Assembly: GCF_900659635.1 (NCBI RefSeq)
Contig: NZ_CAACVB010000004.1
Span: 37,206 to 101,205, forward strand
Length of the DNA stretch: 64,000 nucleotides
Source: Actinomadura roseirufa
GTDB lineage: Bacteria; Actinomycetota; Actinomycetes; Streptosporangiales; Streptosporangiaceae
Direction of reading: 5' to 3'
Under the pieces are notes generated by a model. It ran no database searches and had not been told where the DNA came from. It saw only the letters and a program-made list of their open reading frames with translations. The stretch's first letter is position 1; every line of letters starts with the position of its first letter. Of the stretch, positions 54,230 through 63,834 are shown piece after piece. Position numbers and translations under genes: made by a program.

Positions 54230-55537
54230 GTGCTGACGCGACGTGCGGGCCACCGGCTGCTCGGCCTGTCGATGGTCGTGGTGGCGGGGCTGCTGCTCGC
54301 CCTGACCGTCGCGCTGTTCAACAAGGCGTTCACCCCGGTCGTCCGCGTGCGGGTGGCGACCGAGCGGGCCGGGCTGCAACTGCTGCCGCGCTCGGACGTG
54401 AAGGTGCGGGGGCTGATCGTCGGGGAGGTGCGCAGCACCGAGGCCACCGCGGACGGCGCGACGCTGCACCTGGCGCTGGACCCGGAGAAGGCCAAGCTGA
54501 TTCCGGGCAACGTGCGGGCGCGGCTGCTGCCGAAGACGCTGTTCGGTGAGAAGTACGTCGACCTGGAGATACCGAAGCGGGCGGGCCCGCTCGGGCTGCG
54601 TCGCGGCCAGGTGATCCAGCAGGACCGCTCGCAGGCCGCCGTCGAGATCGACAAGCTGCTGGACGACCTCCTCCCGCTGCTGCGGGCGGTCCGTCCGGCG
54701 CAGCTGAACTCGACGCTGAACGCGGTGGCGACGGCGCTGCAGGGCCGCGGCGACCAGCTGGGCCGCGACCTGGAGCAGGCGGACGCGCTGCTGCGGAAGG
54801 TCAACCCGCAGCTGGGCACGCTCGTCCACGACCTGAACTCGCTGGCGGACGTGTCCGCCGTCTACAGCGCGGCGGCCCCCGACCTGCTGCAGACCCTGCG
54901 CAACCTCAACGTGACCAGTAAGACGATCACCGACCGGACGGCCGTGATCGAGCGGCTGATCCCCGCGGTGACCGGGCTCGCCGGCGACGGCGACGCGTTC
55001 ATGCGGCACAACGGCCCGAAGATCATCGGCTTCAACATCGCCAACCGGGACGGGCTGGCGCTGGTGGCCCGGTACTCGCCGTCCCTGCCGTGCGTCCTCA
55101 AGGGGCTGATGAGGCTGAAGCCGGAGGCGGAGCGGGCGGGCGGGGGCGGCGGCTCCACGACCTTCAACCTGACCATCGAGATCGTCAAGCCGCGGCCGGC
55201 GTACCGGCAGCCCCTCGACATGCCCGAGGCCAAGGACCGGCGGAACCCGCGCTGCTACGGCCTGCCGAACCCGAAGGTCCCCTTCGACGACTACCTCGCG
55301 CTGGACGGCACCGAGGACGACCTGTGGTGGAAGAACCCCGGCGACCCGAACGGCGGCGGCGGTGGCCGCGGCCGCGCGATGTCGAACGTCTTCGTGGACC
55401 CGGGTGACATGAGCGAGAAGGAAAAGATCAAGAACGTCGTCGGCCCGCTGACGCGGACCCCGGCGGACCGGGTCTCGGACGTGTCGCAGCTGCTGTTCGC
55501 GCCGGTGATGCGGGGATCGGTGGTGACGGTCAGGTGA
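54230..55537 (+). CDS. mceA: Mce family protein MceA
   Basis: 435 residues. One N-terminal transmembrane/signal helix (about 10-30), then an MCE domain (about 35-120, KVRGLIVGEVRSTEA) and a long helical region predicted to form the tunnel. The C-terminus is glycine-rich (GGGGGRGRAMSN) and proline-bearing. Sits at the cell surface as one of the six Mce subunits. GTG start. It overlaps mceB by four bases. Confidence 0.93.
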   Translation: MLTRRAGHRLLGLSMVVVAGLLLALTVALFNKAFTPVVRVRVATERAGLQLLPRSDVKVRGLIVGEVRSTEATADGATLHLALDPEKAKLIPGNVRARLLPKTLFGEKYVDLEIPKRAGPLGLRRGQVIQQDRSQAAVEIDKLLDDLLPLLRAVRPAQLNSTLNAVATALQGRGDQLGRDLEQADALLRKVNPQLGTLVHDLNSLADVSAVYSAAAPDLLQTLRNLNVTSKTITDRTAVIERLIPAVTGLAGDGDAFMRHNGPKIIGFNIANRDGLALVARYSPSLPCVLKGLMRLKPEAERAGGGGGSTTFNLTIEIVKPRPAYRQPLDMPEAKDRRNPRCYGLPNPKVPFDDYLALDGTEDDLWWKNPGDPNGGGGGRGRAMSNVFVDPGDMSEKEKIKNVVGPLTRTPADRVSDVSQLLFAPVMRGSVVTVR

Positions 55538-56571
55538 CGGGACGGACGACCAGCGCCGCGATCAAGCTCGGCATCTTCGTCGCGCTGACCTCGCTGGCGA
55601 CCGGCGTGCTGGCGATGACGATCGGGAACCTGCACTTCGGCGCGACCCGGAGCTACAAGGCGATCTTCACCGACGTCGCCGGGCTGCTCGACAAGGACGA
55701 CGTGCGCGTCGCGGGCGTCCGGGTCGGCCAGGTCGAGAAGATCAGGCTGTACCGCGGGAACCTGGCCGAGGTGACGTTCAGCGTCCAGAAGAGCGGGGTG
55801 CTCCGGGCGGGTCTGCCCTCGTCCACGCAGGTCCAGGTCCGCTACCGCAACCTGATGGGCCAGCGCTACCTCGCGCTGTCCGACGGCGCCGGGCGGCCCG
55901 GCGAGTACCTGCGGCCGGGCGGCACGATCCCGGTGACCCAGACCCGGCCCGCGCTGGACCTGACGGCGCTGTTCAACGGCTTCCGCCCGCTGTTCCGGGC
56001 GCTGGAGCCCGAGGACGTCAACAAGCTGGCCCTCCAGATCGTCCAGACGCTCCAGGGCGAGGGCGGGACGGTCAACAGCCTGCTCGCGCACGTGGCGTCG
56101 CTGACCAGCACGCTCGCCGACCGGGACAAGGTCATCGGGGAGGTCGTCGACAACCTCAACACCGTGCTCGGCACGATCGACCAGCGGCACGACGAGCTGA
56201 ACCGGCTGATCACGAACCTGCGCGGGTTCGTCGGCGGGGTGTCGGCCGACCGCAAGGCGATCTTCGACTCGATCGCGGCGATCAACGACCTGACCGGCAC
56301 CACCGAGGACCTCCTCGCGGACGCGCGGCCGGGGCTCCGCGACGACATCGCCGGGCTCCGGCGGCTGACCGGAACGCTGAACGCCAACGCCGGGGCCCTG
56401 GACGGCGGCCTCCAGCGCACCCCGCGGCGGCTGGAGAAGCTCGTCAGCATCTCCTCCTACGGTTCCTGGTTCAACATGTACATCTGCGGTCTCGACGCGA
56501 AGGTGCGGCTGCCGGGCGGACCCGTCTACCAGACACCGGCGATCGTGAACGAGAACGCGAGGTGCAAGTAG
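55534..56571 (+). CDS. mceB: Mce family protein MceB
   Basis: 345 residues. N-terminal helix IKLGIFVALTSLATGVLAMT, then MCE domain containing DVAGLLDKDDVRVAGVRVGQ and VRYRNLMGQRYLALSDG, then a helical domain and a C-terminal cysteine pair (YICGLDAK, ENARCK). GTG start, overlapping mceA. Confidence 0.94.
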   Translation: MTGRTTSAAIKLGIFVALTSLATGVLAMTIGNLHFGATRSYKAIFTDVAGLLDKDDVRVAGVRVGQVEKIRLYRGNLAEVTFSVQKSGVLRAGLPSSTQVQVRYRNLMGQRYLALSDGAGRPGEYLRPGGTIPVTQTRPALDLTALFNGFRPLFRALEPEDVNKLALQIVQTLQGEGGTVNSLLAHVASLTSTLADRDKVIGEVVDNLNTVLGTIDQRHDELNRLITNLRGFVGGVSADRKAIFDSIAAINDLTGTTEDLLADARPGLRDDIAGLRRLTGTLNANAGALDGGLQRTPRRLEKLVSISSYGSWFNMYICGLDAKVRLPGGPVYQTPAIVNENARCK

Positions 56572-57636
56572 ATGAGGGTCCCGTTCCGGGAGCGAAACCC
56601 GGTCCCCATCGGCCTCTCCGCGTTCGCGATCATCGCCGTCCTGCTGGGGCTGGCGATGAATCTGGACGACATCCCGTTCGTCTCGGGCGGCCGGACCCAC
56701 ACCGCCGCGTTCCGCGAGGCCGCCGGGCTGAGGCCGGACGAGGAGGTCCGCATCGCGGGCGTCAAGGTCGGCAAGGTCACCGGCGTGGGCCTGGACGGCG
56801 ACCACGTCAAGGTCACCTTCCGGGTGGACGACGGGGTGCGGCTCGGCGACCGCACCGAGGCCGACATCAAGATCAAGACGGTGCTCGGCGCGCACTTCCT
56901 GTCCCTCACGCCGCGCGGGACGGGCCGGCTCGGCCGCGGCATCCCGGTGGAGCGCACGCACACTCCGTTCGAGGTCGTCCCGGCGATCAGCGAGCTGAGC
57001 CGGCGGGTCTCCCAGATCGACGTCAAGCAGCTCGCGCGGTCCTTCGACGTACTGTCGCAGACTTTCGAGAACTCCCCGGAGGAGGTCCGCGCCTCGCTGC
57101 GCGGACTGCGCCGGCTCTCCGGCACCATCGCCTCCCGCGACGACCGGCTGCACGAGCTGGCGGGCAAGGCGAAGGACGTCTCGCGGCTGCTCGCCGACCG
57201 CGACCAGGACTTCGCCAAGCTGATCCGGGACGGGGACGACGTGCTCCGCGCCGTGCAGGCCCGGCGCGCCGTCATCCATCAGCTCCTGATCAACACGGTG
57301 ACGCTCTCCCAGCAGGTGAACGGCCTCATCAGGGAGAACGAGGCGCAGCTGCGGCCGATGCTGGACAACCTCGAGAAGGTCGACCGGATCCTGCTGAAGA
57401 ACCAGGACAACCTCGATCGCGTGCTCCAGCTATTCGCGCCCTTCGCCCGCCAGTTCGCCGACGTGACCGGGACGGGCCGCTGGTTCGACTCCTACATCCA
57501 GAACCTCCTCCCGATCCCCGCGTCCGTCCAGCTCCCGAAGGGCGGCGGCCTCCCGGCCCCCGGCGTCCCGGACGGCGGCCGGCAGGGGGGCCGGACCGGT
57601 CCCAAGCGCGACAATCCGTTGCCGTTCCTCCCGTGA
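56572..57636 (+). CDS. mceC: Mce family protein MceC
   Basis: 354 residues. Transmembrane helix at about 13-30, MCE domain (AAGLRPDEEVRIAGVKVGKV and IKTVLGAHFLSLTP), then long coiled helices. ATG directly after the mceB stop, no gap. The end is proline/glycine-rich. Confidence 0.94.
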   Translation: MRVPFRERNPVPIGLSAFAIIAVLLGLAMNLDDIPFVSGGRTHTAAFREAAGLRPDEEVRIAGVKVGKVTGVGLDGDHVKVTFRVDDGVRLGDRTEADIKIKTVLGAHFLSLTPRGTGRLGRGIPVERTHTPFEVVPAISELSRRVSQIDVKQLARSFDVLSQTFENSPEEVRASLRGLRRLSGTIASRDDRLHELAGKAKDVSRLLADRDQDFAKLIRDGDDVLRAVQARRAVIHQLLINTVTLSQQVNGLIRENEAQLRPMLDNLEKVDRILLKNQDNLDRVLQLFAPFARQFADVTGTGRWFDSYIQNLLPIPASVQLPKGGGLPAPGVPDGGRQGGRTGPKRDNPLPFLP

Positions 57637-57654
57637 GCAGGAGGCAGGTCACCC

Positions 57655-58905
57655 GTGCGTAACTTCGCAACCGTCCTCCGTCTCGGCGGCGCGGCCCTCG
57701 CCGTCGCGTTGCTGGCCGGCGCGGTCACGCTGCTGCTCCAGGAGCCGCGCCAGCGCCACCTGACGGCCTACTTCACCCGGACCGTCGGCCTGTACAAGGG
57801 CGCCGACGTGCGCGTCCTCGGCATCAAGGTCGGCCGGGTCACCAAGGTCGCCCCGGCCGGGGACGCCGTGCGGGTCGAGATGAAGTACGACGCCGAGTAC
57901 AAGGTCCCGGCCGGGGCGCAGGCCGTCATCGTCAACCAGACCCTCGTCGCCGACCGCTATGTCCAGCTCACGCCCGTCTACCGGGGCGGCCCCGTGCTGG
58001 CCGACGGCGCGACGCTGACCGTCGGCCGCACCGCGGTGCCCGTGGAGGTGGACGAGATCGGGGGCAGCCTGAACGACCTGAGCAAGGCGCTCGGCCCCGG
58101 CGGCGCGAACGCGCCGGGCAAGGACGGCACCGGCTCGCTGTCGCGGCTGCTCGCGGTCGGCGCCGCCAACCTGGACGGGCAGGGCGCCGACATCCGGCAG
58201 ACGATCAGCGACACGTCCACGATGCTGAGCACGCTCAGCGCCGACCGGGGCGACGTCGCCGAGACCATCCGGAACCTGCGAGTCATCACCGACTCCATGA
58301 AGGCCAGCGACCGGCAGATCAGGTCGTTCAGCGGGCACCTCAACGGGGTGTCCGGGCAGCTCGCGGGGGAGAAGGAGGAGCTGAGCGCGGCGCTGAACAC
58401 GCTCGCCCCGACCCTGCGCAACGTGCAGCGGTTCGTCCGGGACAACCGCACCGAGCTGGCGGCGGGGGTCCGGCAGCTCGCCCAGATCACCGGCGTGCTG
58501 GTCAAGGAGAAGGACTCGCTCGCCGAGATCCTCACCGCCGGGCCCCTCGCGATCAACAACCTGGCGCGCGCCTACGACCCGATCAGCGGCACCATCCACA
58601 ACCGGGCCGACCTGCGCCAGTTCCACGACCTGGCCGACTGGCTCTGCTCGCTGGCCTACTCCGTCGGGACCCCCGCCAAGCAGTGCCTCGACTTCGTCAG
58701 GCCGATCAACGGCATCGGCAAGGTGCTGACCGGCCTCAGCCTGGACCTGTCCTGGATCACCGCGCTGACCACGCACTACGACCCGGTGCCGATCCCGCCG
58801 GACGCCTACGGCCCCGGTGGTCCGGACGGCGGCACGCGGACGAAGGGCGCGAACCGGCACAAGCCCCAGGACATCACGTCGCTCGCGCCCGGAGGTGGCC
58901 GATGA
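57655..58905 (+). CDS. mceD: Mce family protein MceD
   Basis: 416 residues. N-terminal helix (AALAVALLAGAVTLLL), MCE domain (TVGLYKGADVRVLGIKVGRV and IVNQTLVADRYVQLTP), helical domain and a C-terminal part with two cysteines (LCSLAYS, KQCLDF). GTG with AGGAGG about 10 bases upstream, so it can be translated independently of mceC. Overlaps mceE by four bases. Confidence 0.94.
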   Translation: MRNFATVLRLGGAALAVALLAGAVTLLLQEPRQRHLTAYFTRTVGLYKGADVRVLGIKVGRVTKVAPAGDAVRVEMKYDAEYKVPAGAQAVIVNQTLVADRYVQLTPVYRGGPVLADGATLTVGRTAVPVEVDEIGGSLNDLSKALGPGGANAPGKDGTGSLSRLLAVGAANLDGQGADIRQTISDTSTMLSTLSADRGDVAETIRNLRVITDSMKASDRQIRSFSGHLNGVSGQLAGEKEELSAALNTLAPTLRNVQRFVRDNRTELAAGVRQLAQITGVLVKEKDSLAEILTAGPLAINNLARAYDPISGTIHNRADLRQFHDLADWLCSLAYSVGTPAKQCLDFVRPINGIGKVLTGLSLDLSWITALTTHYDPVPIPPDAYGPGGPDGGTRTKGANRHKPQDITSLAPGGGR

Positions 58906-60302
58906 CCGGGACGGCGGAGCGCCGGGCGGGGGTCCGTCCCAGAGCGCCATGGCGCGCACGGGGGCGGGAACGGTGGCGGGCACGGCCGCTCGCCGCGGCG
59001 GCGCTCGCCGGCGCGGCGGCCCTGTCGGGCTGCTCGTTCGGCGGTGTGGACACCCTCCCGCTGCCCGGCGGGCCCGACCTCGGCTCGCGCCCGAACACCG
59101 TCAGGATCGAGTTCGCGAACGTGCTGGACCTCGTCCCGCAGTCGGTGGTGAAGGTCAACGACGTCTCGGTGGGCAAGGTCGAGAAGATCGACCTCGCCGG
59201 CGGGACGGGCGGCTGGCACGCCCTCGTCACCGTCAAGGTGCGCCGGGACGTCAGACTGCCCGACAACGCGACCGCCTCGATCGGGCAGACCAGCCTGCTC
59301 GGCGAGAAGTACGTCGCGCTGGCGCCGCCCTCCCACGAGCCCCCGTCCGGCGAGCTCGGCTCGGGCGATCTCATCCCGCTGGCCCGCACGGGCCGCAGCA
59401 CCGAGATCGAGGAGGTGCTGTCGGCGATGTCGCTGCTGCTGAACGGCGGCGGCCTCGAACAGGCCGCGACGATCAGTCACGAGCTGCGGGCGGCGATGGG
59501 CGGCCGGGAGGCCACGATCAGGTCGGTGCTGCACCAGGCCGACGTCTTCGCCGGCACGCTGGACCGCAACCGCACGGCGATCACCCGGGCGCTGGACGGC
59601 ATCGACCGGCTGACCGGCACGCTCGCCGCCGAACGAAAGACGATCACCGACACCATCGACCGGACCGGCCCGGCGATCGCCGTGCTCGACCGCAACCGCG
59701 CCGACCTCACCCGGATGCTGGTCGCGCTGGACCGGCTGAGCCGCACCACGACCGGCGTCGTCCGGCGCTCGCACGCCGACCTCGTGGCCAACCTCCGGGA
59801 CCTCGACACGATCCTGGTCAACCTCAACAAGGCGGGCTCGGACCTGCCGCGCTCGCTGGAGTCGCTGATCACCTTCCCTTTCCCCGCGACGTTCGGCAAC
59901 GTCATCGAGGGCGACTACGGCAACGTCCGGCTGACGATCGACCTGGACTTCCAGTCGATCGCGCGGAACCTGCTCGGCGGCACCGACCTCGAAGGGCTGC
60001 TCGGCGGCGGCGAGCAGATGCGGTCCATGCTGCAGGTCCCGAACGTCACGCTGCCGCAGCCCCCGCTCGGCGTGCTGCCGCGGGCGGCCCCCGGCGGCGG
60101 GCCGCCCGGCCTGCCGGGACTGCCGGGCCTGCCGGGCGGCGCGGCCACGCCCGCCCCGTCCGCGGGTACCCCCGGCACAGGCCGGCAACCGTCCGGCAAA
60201 CCGAGTCCGGGCGGGCGTGGCACCGGTAAGCCGGGCCGTCCCGGCGCGCTCGCGCCGCGGTCCGGTGATCTCCGGACCCCGACGATGGGGGGCCTCTCGT
60301 GA
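58902..60302 (+). CDS. mceE: Mce family lipoprotein MceE
   Basis: 466 residues. The N-terminal arginine-rich stretch is followed by a signal and lipobox LSGC with cysteine 44; MceE is the usual lipoprotein member of the set. MCE domain: ANVLDLVPQSVVKVNDVSVG and GQTSLLGEKYVALAPP. The C-terminus is Pro/Gly-rich, including LPGLPGLPGG repeats. ATG overlaps the mceD stop; overlaps mceF. Confidence 0.94.
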   Translation: MTGTAERRAGVRPRAPWRARGRERWRARPLAAAALAGAAALSGCSFGGVDTLPLPGGPDLGSRPNTVRIEFANVLDLVPQSVVKVNDVSVGKVEKIDLAGGTGGWHALVTVKVRRDVRLPDNATASIGQTSLLGEKYVALAPPSHEPPSGELGSGDLIPLARTGRSTEIEEVLSAMSLLLNGGGLEQAATISHELRAAMGGREATIRSVLHQADVFAGTLDRNRTAITRALDGIDRLTGTLAAERKTITDTIDRTGPAIAVLDRNRADLTRMLVALDRLSRTTTGVVRRSHADLVANLRDLDTILVNLNKAGSDLPRSLESLITFPFPATFGNVIEGDYGNVRLTIDLDFQSIARNLLGGTDLEGLLGGGEQMRSMLQVPNVTLPQPPLGVLPRAAPGGGPPGLPGLPGLPGGAATPAPSAGTPGTGRQPSGKPSPGGRGTGKPGRPGALAPRSGDLRTPTMGGLS

Positions 60303-61786
60303 TCCTCAAGCGCGGCGTCAAGCTCCAGCTGATCGCCTTCGCGCTCATCACGGTCATCGGCGTGACGGTCGTGTCCGTGAACTACATCGGGCTCGGCCGG
60401 GGGATCCTCGGCAAGCAGTACACCGCGTACGTGGACCTGACCGACTCCGGTGGGGTGTTCACCAACGCCGAGGTCACCTACCGCGGCGTGCCCGTCGGGC
60501 GGGTCGGGCCGATCGAGCTGACCAAGGACGGCATCCGGGTCAAGCTGCTGCTCGAACGCGGTAAGCGGATCCCGCGGGACGGGACGGCCGCGATCGTCGC
60601 CAACCGGTCGGCGGTCGGGGAGCAGTACATCGACCTGCAGCCCGGTAAGAAGAACGGGCCCTATCTGGACGAGGGCGAGCCGTACACGATCCCCCGGCGG
60701 CTCACCAGGCTCCCGGTGTCCACCGCCGAGTTGCTGCGCAATGTCGACTCCCTCGTCGGATCGGTGAACACCAAGGACCTCGGCACGATCGTGGACGAGC
60801 TGGACAAGGCGTTCTCGGGGTCGGCGTCCGACCTCCAGTCGATCCTGGACGACACCGACCGGCTGCTGAAGACGGCCGACCGGGCGTACCCGGACACCAA
60901 GCGGCTGCTGGACAACAGCGTCACCGTCCTGGACACGCAGCGCTCCCAGGGCGCGAACATCAAGGGGTTCGCCCGGAACCTGAACGAGCTGACGACCTCG
61001 CTGCGCAAGGACGACCCGGCGCTGCGGCGGACCATCGACGCCGTCCCGGGCACGGCGGACGAGGCGCACAAGGCCCTGGACCAGCTCGCGCCCACGCTGC
61101 CCGTCCTGCTGGCGAACCTGACCACCACGGGGCAGATCGTCGCGACCCGGCAGGCGGGGCTGCGCTCGCTGTTCATCCTGTACCCGGTCACGGTCGCCGG
61201 TGCGTTCACCGTCACCCCCGGGGACGGGACCCAGCACCTCGGTCTCGCGCTCAACATCGACTCGCCGCCCCCGTGCACCAAGGGCTACGAAGGGGTCAAG
61301 CATCGCTGGCCCCAGGACACCTCCCCCAAGAAGCCCAGCCTGAACGTGGGGTGCAAGGACGCGCACGACTCGCCCAGCGCGGTGCGCGGCGCCCGCAACT
61401 TCCCCCGCGACGCCCTCGTGCCCGCCCCGCGGGTGCCCCCGGGGGCGACGGACGGCGCGGGCTTCCCGGCCGGCGGCGCGTACGGCACGCGGGGGTCCGG
61501 TTCGGGCGCCGGGGGAGCCGGTGCGCAACAGGGCGGTAAGCAGGGTAAAAGCGGCAAGCAAGGTAAGGGCGCCGCCGTGGCGGCCCCGACGGGGCGGCTG
61601 TCGGATGGACAGCTCTATCTCTCATACCCCGATAGTTCAGTCGAATTCGCTGGATACGATCCATCGACCGGTGCGGTCTACGGGCCCGACGGCAAGCGAT
61701 ACGTCATGCCCCGCAGCGCCGGCAGCCGTCAGTTGGGAGAAGATTCTTCGTGGAAGTGGCTTCTGCTCGGACCACTGAGCCAGTGA
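60299..61786 (+). CDS. mceF: Mce family protein MceF
   Basis: 495 residues. N-terminal helix LIAFALITVIGVTVVSV, MCE domain with DSGGVFTNAEVTYRGVPVGR, helical region and a Gly/Ser/Lys-rich tail (QQGGKQGKSGKQGKG). GTG overlaps mceE. Ten bases separate it from the first Mce-associated gene. Confidence 0.94.
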   Translation: MILKRGVKLQLIAFALITVIGVTVVSVNYIGLGRGILGKQYTAYVDLTDSGGVFTNAEVTYRGVPVGRVGPIELTKDGIRVKLLLERGKRIPRDGTAAIVANRSAVGEQYIDLQPGKKNGPYLDEGEPYTIPRRLTRLPVSTAELLRNVDSLVGSVNTKDLGTIVDELDKAFSGSASDLQSILDDTDRLLKTADRAYPDTKRLLDNSVTVLDTQRSQGANIKGFARNLNELTTSLRKDDPALRRTIDAVPGTADEAHKALDQLAPTLPVLLANLTTTGQIVATRQAGLRSLFILYPVTVAGAFTVTPGDGTQHLGLALNIDSPPPCTKGYEGVKHRWPQDTSPKKPSLNVGCKDAHDSPSAVRGARNFPRDALVPAPRVPPGATDGAGFPAGGAYGTRGSGSGAGGAGAQQGGKQGKSGKQGKGAAVAAPTGRLSDGQLYLSYPDSSVEFAGYDPSTGAVYGPDGKRYVMPRSAGSRQLGEDSSWKWLLLGPLSQ

Positions 61787-61796
61787 GGCCGACCCC

Positions 61797-62288
61797 ATGA
61801 GGCGCGTCCCCTGGGGCAACGCGGTCACCATCGGACTGAGCGTCCTCGTGGCGGGCCTCCTGGTAGCCACGGGCTGGCTCGGCGTCGTCACCATGCAGAA
61901 GAAGGCCCATGCCGACGAACAGGCCAAGGCCGTCCAGGCGGCGCGGCAGATGGGCGTCAACCTGATGACGCTCGACAACGCCACCGCCCAGCGCGACATC
62001 GACCGCATCGTGGCGGGCACCACCGGCGAGCTGAAGAACACCCTGGGCGCCCAGGCGAAGACCTTGCTCAACCAGCTGGCCAAGACCGGCGCCAAGTCCA
62101 CCGTCAGCGAGGTGGACGCCGCCGTGGTCTCCATGGACGACGACTCCGCCGAGGTGATGGTGTCCCTCAACGGAACTGTCACGAACGCCAAGGTGAAGGA
62201 CGGTGCTCCCCGGGCCTACAGGTACTTGATGGGCCTGTCGCGCGTCCATGACCGCTGGCTGGTGTCCACTTTGGAGATGGTCCCGTGA
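61797..62288 (+). CDS. Mce-associated membrane protein, first
   Basis: 163 residues. One N-terminal transmembrane helix (about 9-31, VTIGLSVLVAGLLVATGWLG) and an extracellular alpha+beta domain ending in VHDRWLVSTLEMVP, a pattern common to Mce-associated (Mas) proteins. ATG; near the family start. Overlaps the second such gene. Confidence 0.88.
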   Translation: MRRVPWGNAVTIGLSVLVAGLLVATGWLGVVTMQKKAHADEQAKAVQAARQMGVNLMTLDNATAQRDIDRIVAGTTGELKNTLGAQAKTLLNQLAKTGAKSTVSEVDAAVVSMDDDSAEVMVSLNGTVTNAKVKDGAPRAYRYLMGLSRVHDRWLVSTLEMVP

Positions 62289-63442
62289 CAGCCGAGCCGG
62301 ACGACACCAAGCTGGACGACATCAGGCGCGATGACACCAGGCCGGGGGAGGGCCGGTCCGAAGCGGCTACCCCCGCGGACTCGGACACGGGCTCGACCAC
62401 GAGCTCCGCCAAGGCGCGCCGGGCCGCCCGCCAGGCCGCCAAGGCGGAGGAGGCCGCCGAGGCCGCGCGCCTCGCCGAGGAGGCCGCGGCGAGGGCTCGT
62501 GAGGCCGCGCGGCTGGCTCAGATCGCGGCGGAGGCGGCGGCAGCCGAGGCGGAGGACGGCCCCGGCGAGGACGACGACTCCGATGAGCGGCCCACCGGTC
62601 CTGAGGCCGTGAAATCGCCCCAGAGGACCTCACTCCTCAAGGAGGCGTCTCAAGTCGCGTCCAGCGCCAATGGCGCCACAGAAGCCGAATCAGGGGCCGC
62701 CAAAGGCGATTCGCTCCCCGCTGAGGGCGACGAGCCCGGCGAGCAAGCCGAAGCGGCCGAGCCCGAACCCGCCGAGCCCGGCGGCGAAACCAGCGAAACC
62801 GTCGAAGACGGCACCGGAGACGAGAGCGGGGGACCAGACGGACCGGCGCGACCGGCCAAGGCGGCGACCGAGTCCGCTCAGGTCTCGGCCGACGCGGACG
62901 CCGGGGACACGCGGGAAGCCGAGAACGGCGCGGACGGGGCGGGGCGGCGGAGCCGGGCGCGCCGGGGCCCGGTGGTCATCGGGATCCTGGTCGCCCTGGT
63001 GATCGCTCTCGGGGCCGGTACGACGGTGCTGGCGCTGAAGGTCCGTGAGCAGAACGCGACCGAGACCGCCTCCAGGGACGGCGTGTTCGCCGCGTCCCGC
63101 GCGGTCCAGGCCCTGTCGTCCTACGACTACCGGAGCCTGGACGCCGACCTCAGGGCCGCCTCGGCGCTGACGACCGGCACGCTCCGCGAGCAGTTCGACA
63201 AGCTCGCCGAGCAGCTGAAGGCGCTCGCCCCGCGCCAGCAGGCCGTGTCGACCACGACGGTGATGAAGGCGGGGGCGGTGAGCGCCACGCCGGAGAAGGT
63301 CGTGGCGCTGGTGTACGCGAACCGGTCCTCGGCGACGAGCGCCGACAAGGACAGGCGCCTGCCCGAGCCGCTGCGCATCAGGATCACCATGGTTCCGAGG
63401 CACGGGAGATGGCTCGCCTCGGAGCTCGTGGTGATCTCCTGA
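62285..63442 (+). CDS. Mce-associated membrane protein, second, with a long acidic cytoplasmic region
   Basis: 385 residues. Residues 1-225 are low complexity: an Ala/Glu/Arg helix-prone block (AKARRAARQAAKAEEAAEAA) at about 42-90, then an acidic Pro/Glu/Gly region. One transmembrane helix occupies about 226-252 (GPVVIGILVALVIALGAGTT). The Mas-like extracellular domain (about 255-385) ends RHGRWLASELVVIS, paralleling the preceding gene. GTG overlaps its neighbour. The last gene of the mce operon. Confidence 0.86.
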   Translation: MTAEPDDTKLDDIRRDDTRPGEGRSEAATPADSDTGSTTSSAKARRAARQAAKAEEAAEAARLAEEAAARAREAARLAQIAAEAAAAEAEDGPGEDDDSDERPTGPEAVKSPQRTSLLKEASQVASSANGATEAESGAAKGDSLPAEGDEPGEQAEAAEPEPAEPGGETSETVEDGTGDESGGPDGPARPAKAATESAQVSADADAGDTREAENGADGAGRRSRARRGPVVIGILVALVIALGAGTTVLALKVREQNATETASRDGVFAASRAVQALSSYDYRSLDADLRAASALTTGTLREQFDKLAEQLKALAPRQQAVSTTTVMKAGAVSATPEKVVALVYANRSSATSADKDRRLPEPLRIRITMVPRHGRWLASELVVIS

Positions 63443-63834
63443 AACCACTGGTCCGCAGGGGGTTCGGGCGTCCGCGGGGCCGTCCCGTGGGGCGGTCGCC
63501 GGGCCCCTTCGCGGGGCATACCATCGGGTAGGTGACGGGATCCTAAACTATGGCCTTCCTCACTGCAGGTCAGAGCCCGAAAAGTCCAAGTCCGCTCTTG
63601 ACTCCGCGCCCCTGAGGGGCGATGCTCCATGGCAACTGTGATGCATACTGCGGCGGTAGAGTTGCGAGCGGTGTGGTGGTCGGCTACACTGCCCCTTTGC
63701 GCTGCCCTCTGACTATCCACGTGTGAGAGCTCCCCCGCCGGGGCCCCTTCGGGACCCCAAAGCGCGGGTCTCGGACGTGGATCGTCTGGCGTGCGTGTCG
63801 TCAGTTACGCCGCGAGCCCTCGGAAGGACCACTC
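63443..63834 (+). promoter_or_regulatory. rpoB upstream region
   Basis: 392 bases without a gene. A hairpin, GCCCCTTCGCGGGGC (63503-63517), may end mce transcription. TAAACT at 63544-63549 is a possible upstream -10. The best promoter, listed separately, lies 145 bases before rpoB. The rpoB ribosome site is GGAAGGA at 63821-63827. Confidence 0.55.
63662..63690 (+). promoter_or_regulatory. rpoB promoter
   Basis: TTGCGA (63662-63667), a 17-base spacer and TACACT (63685-63690). Both boxes are close to the vegetative consensus, and the leader to the start is about 140 bases. Confidence 0.7.
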
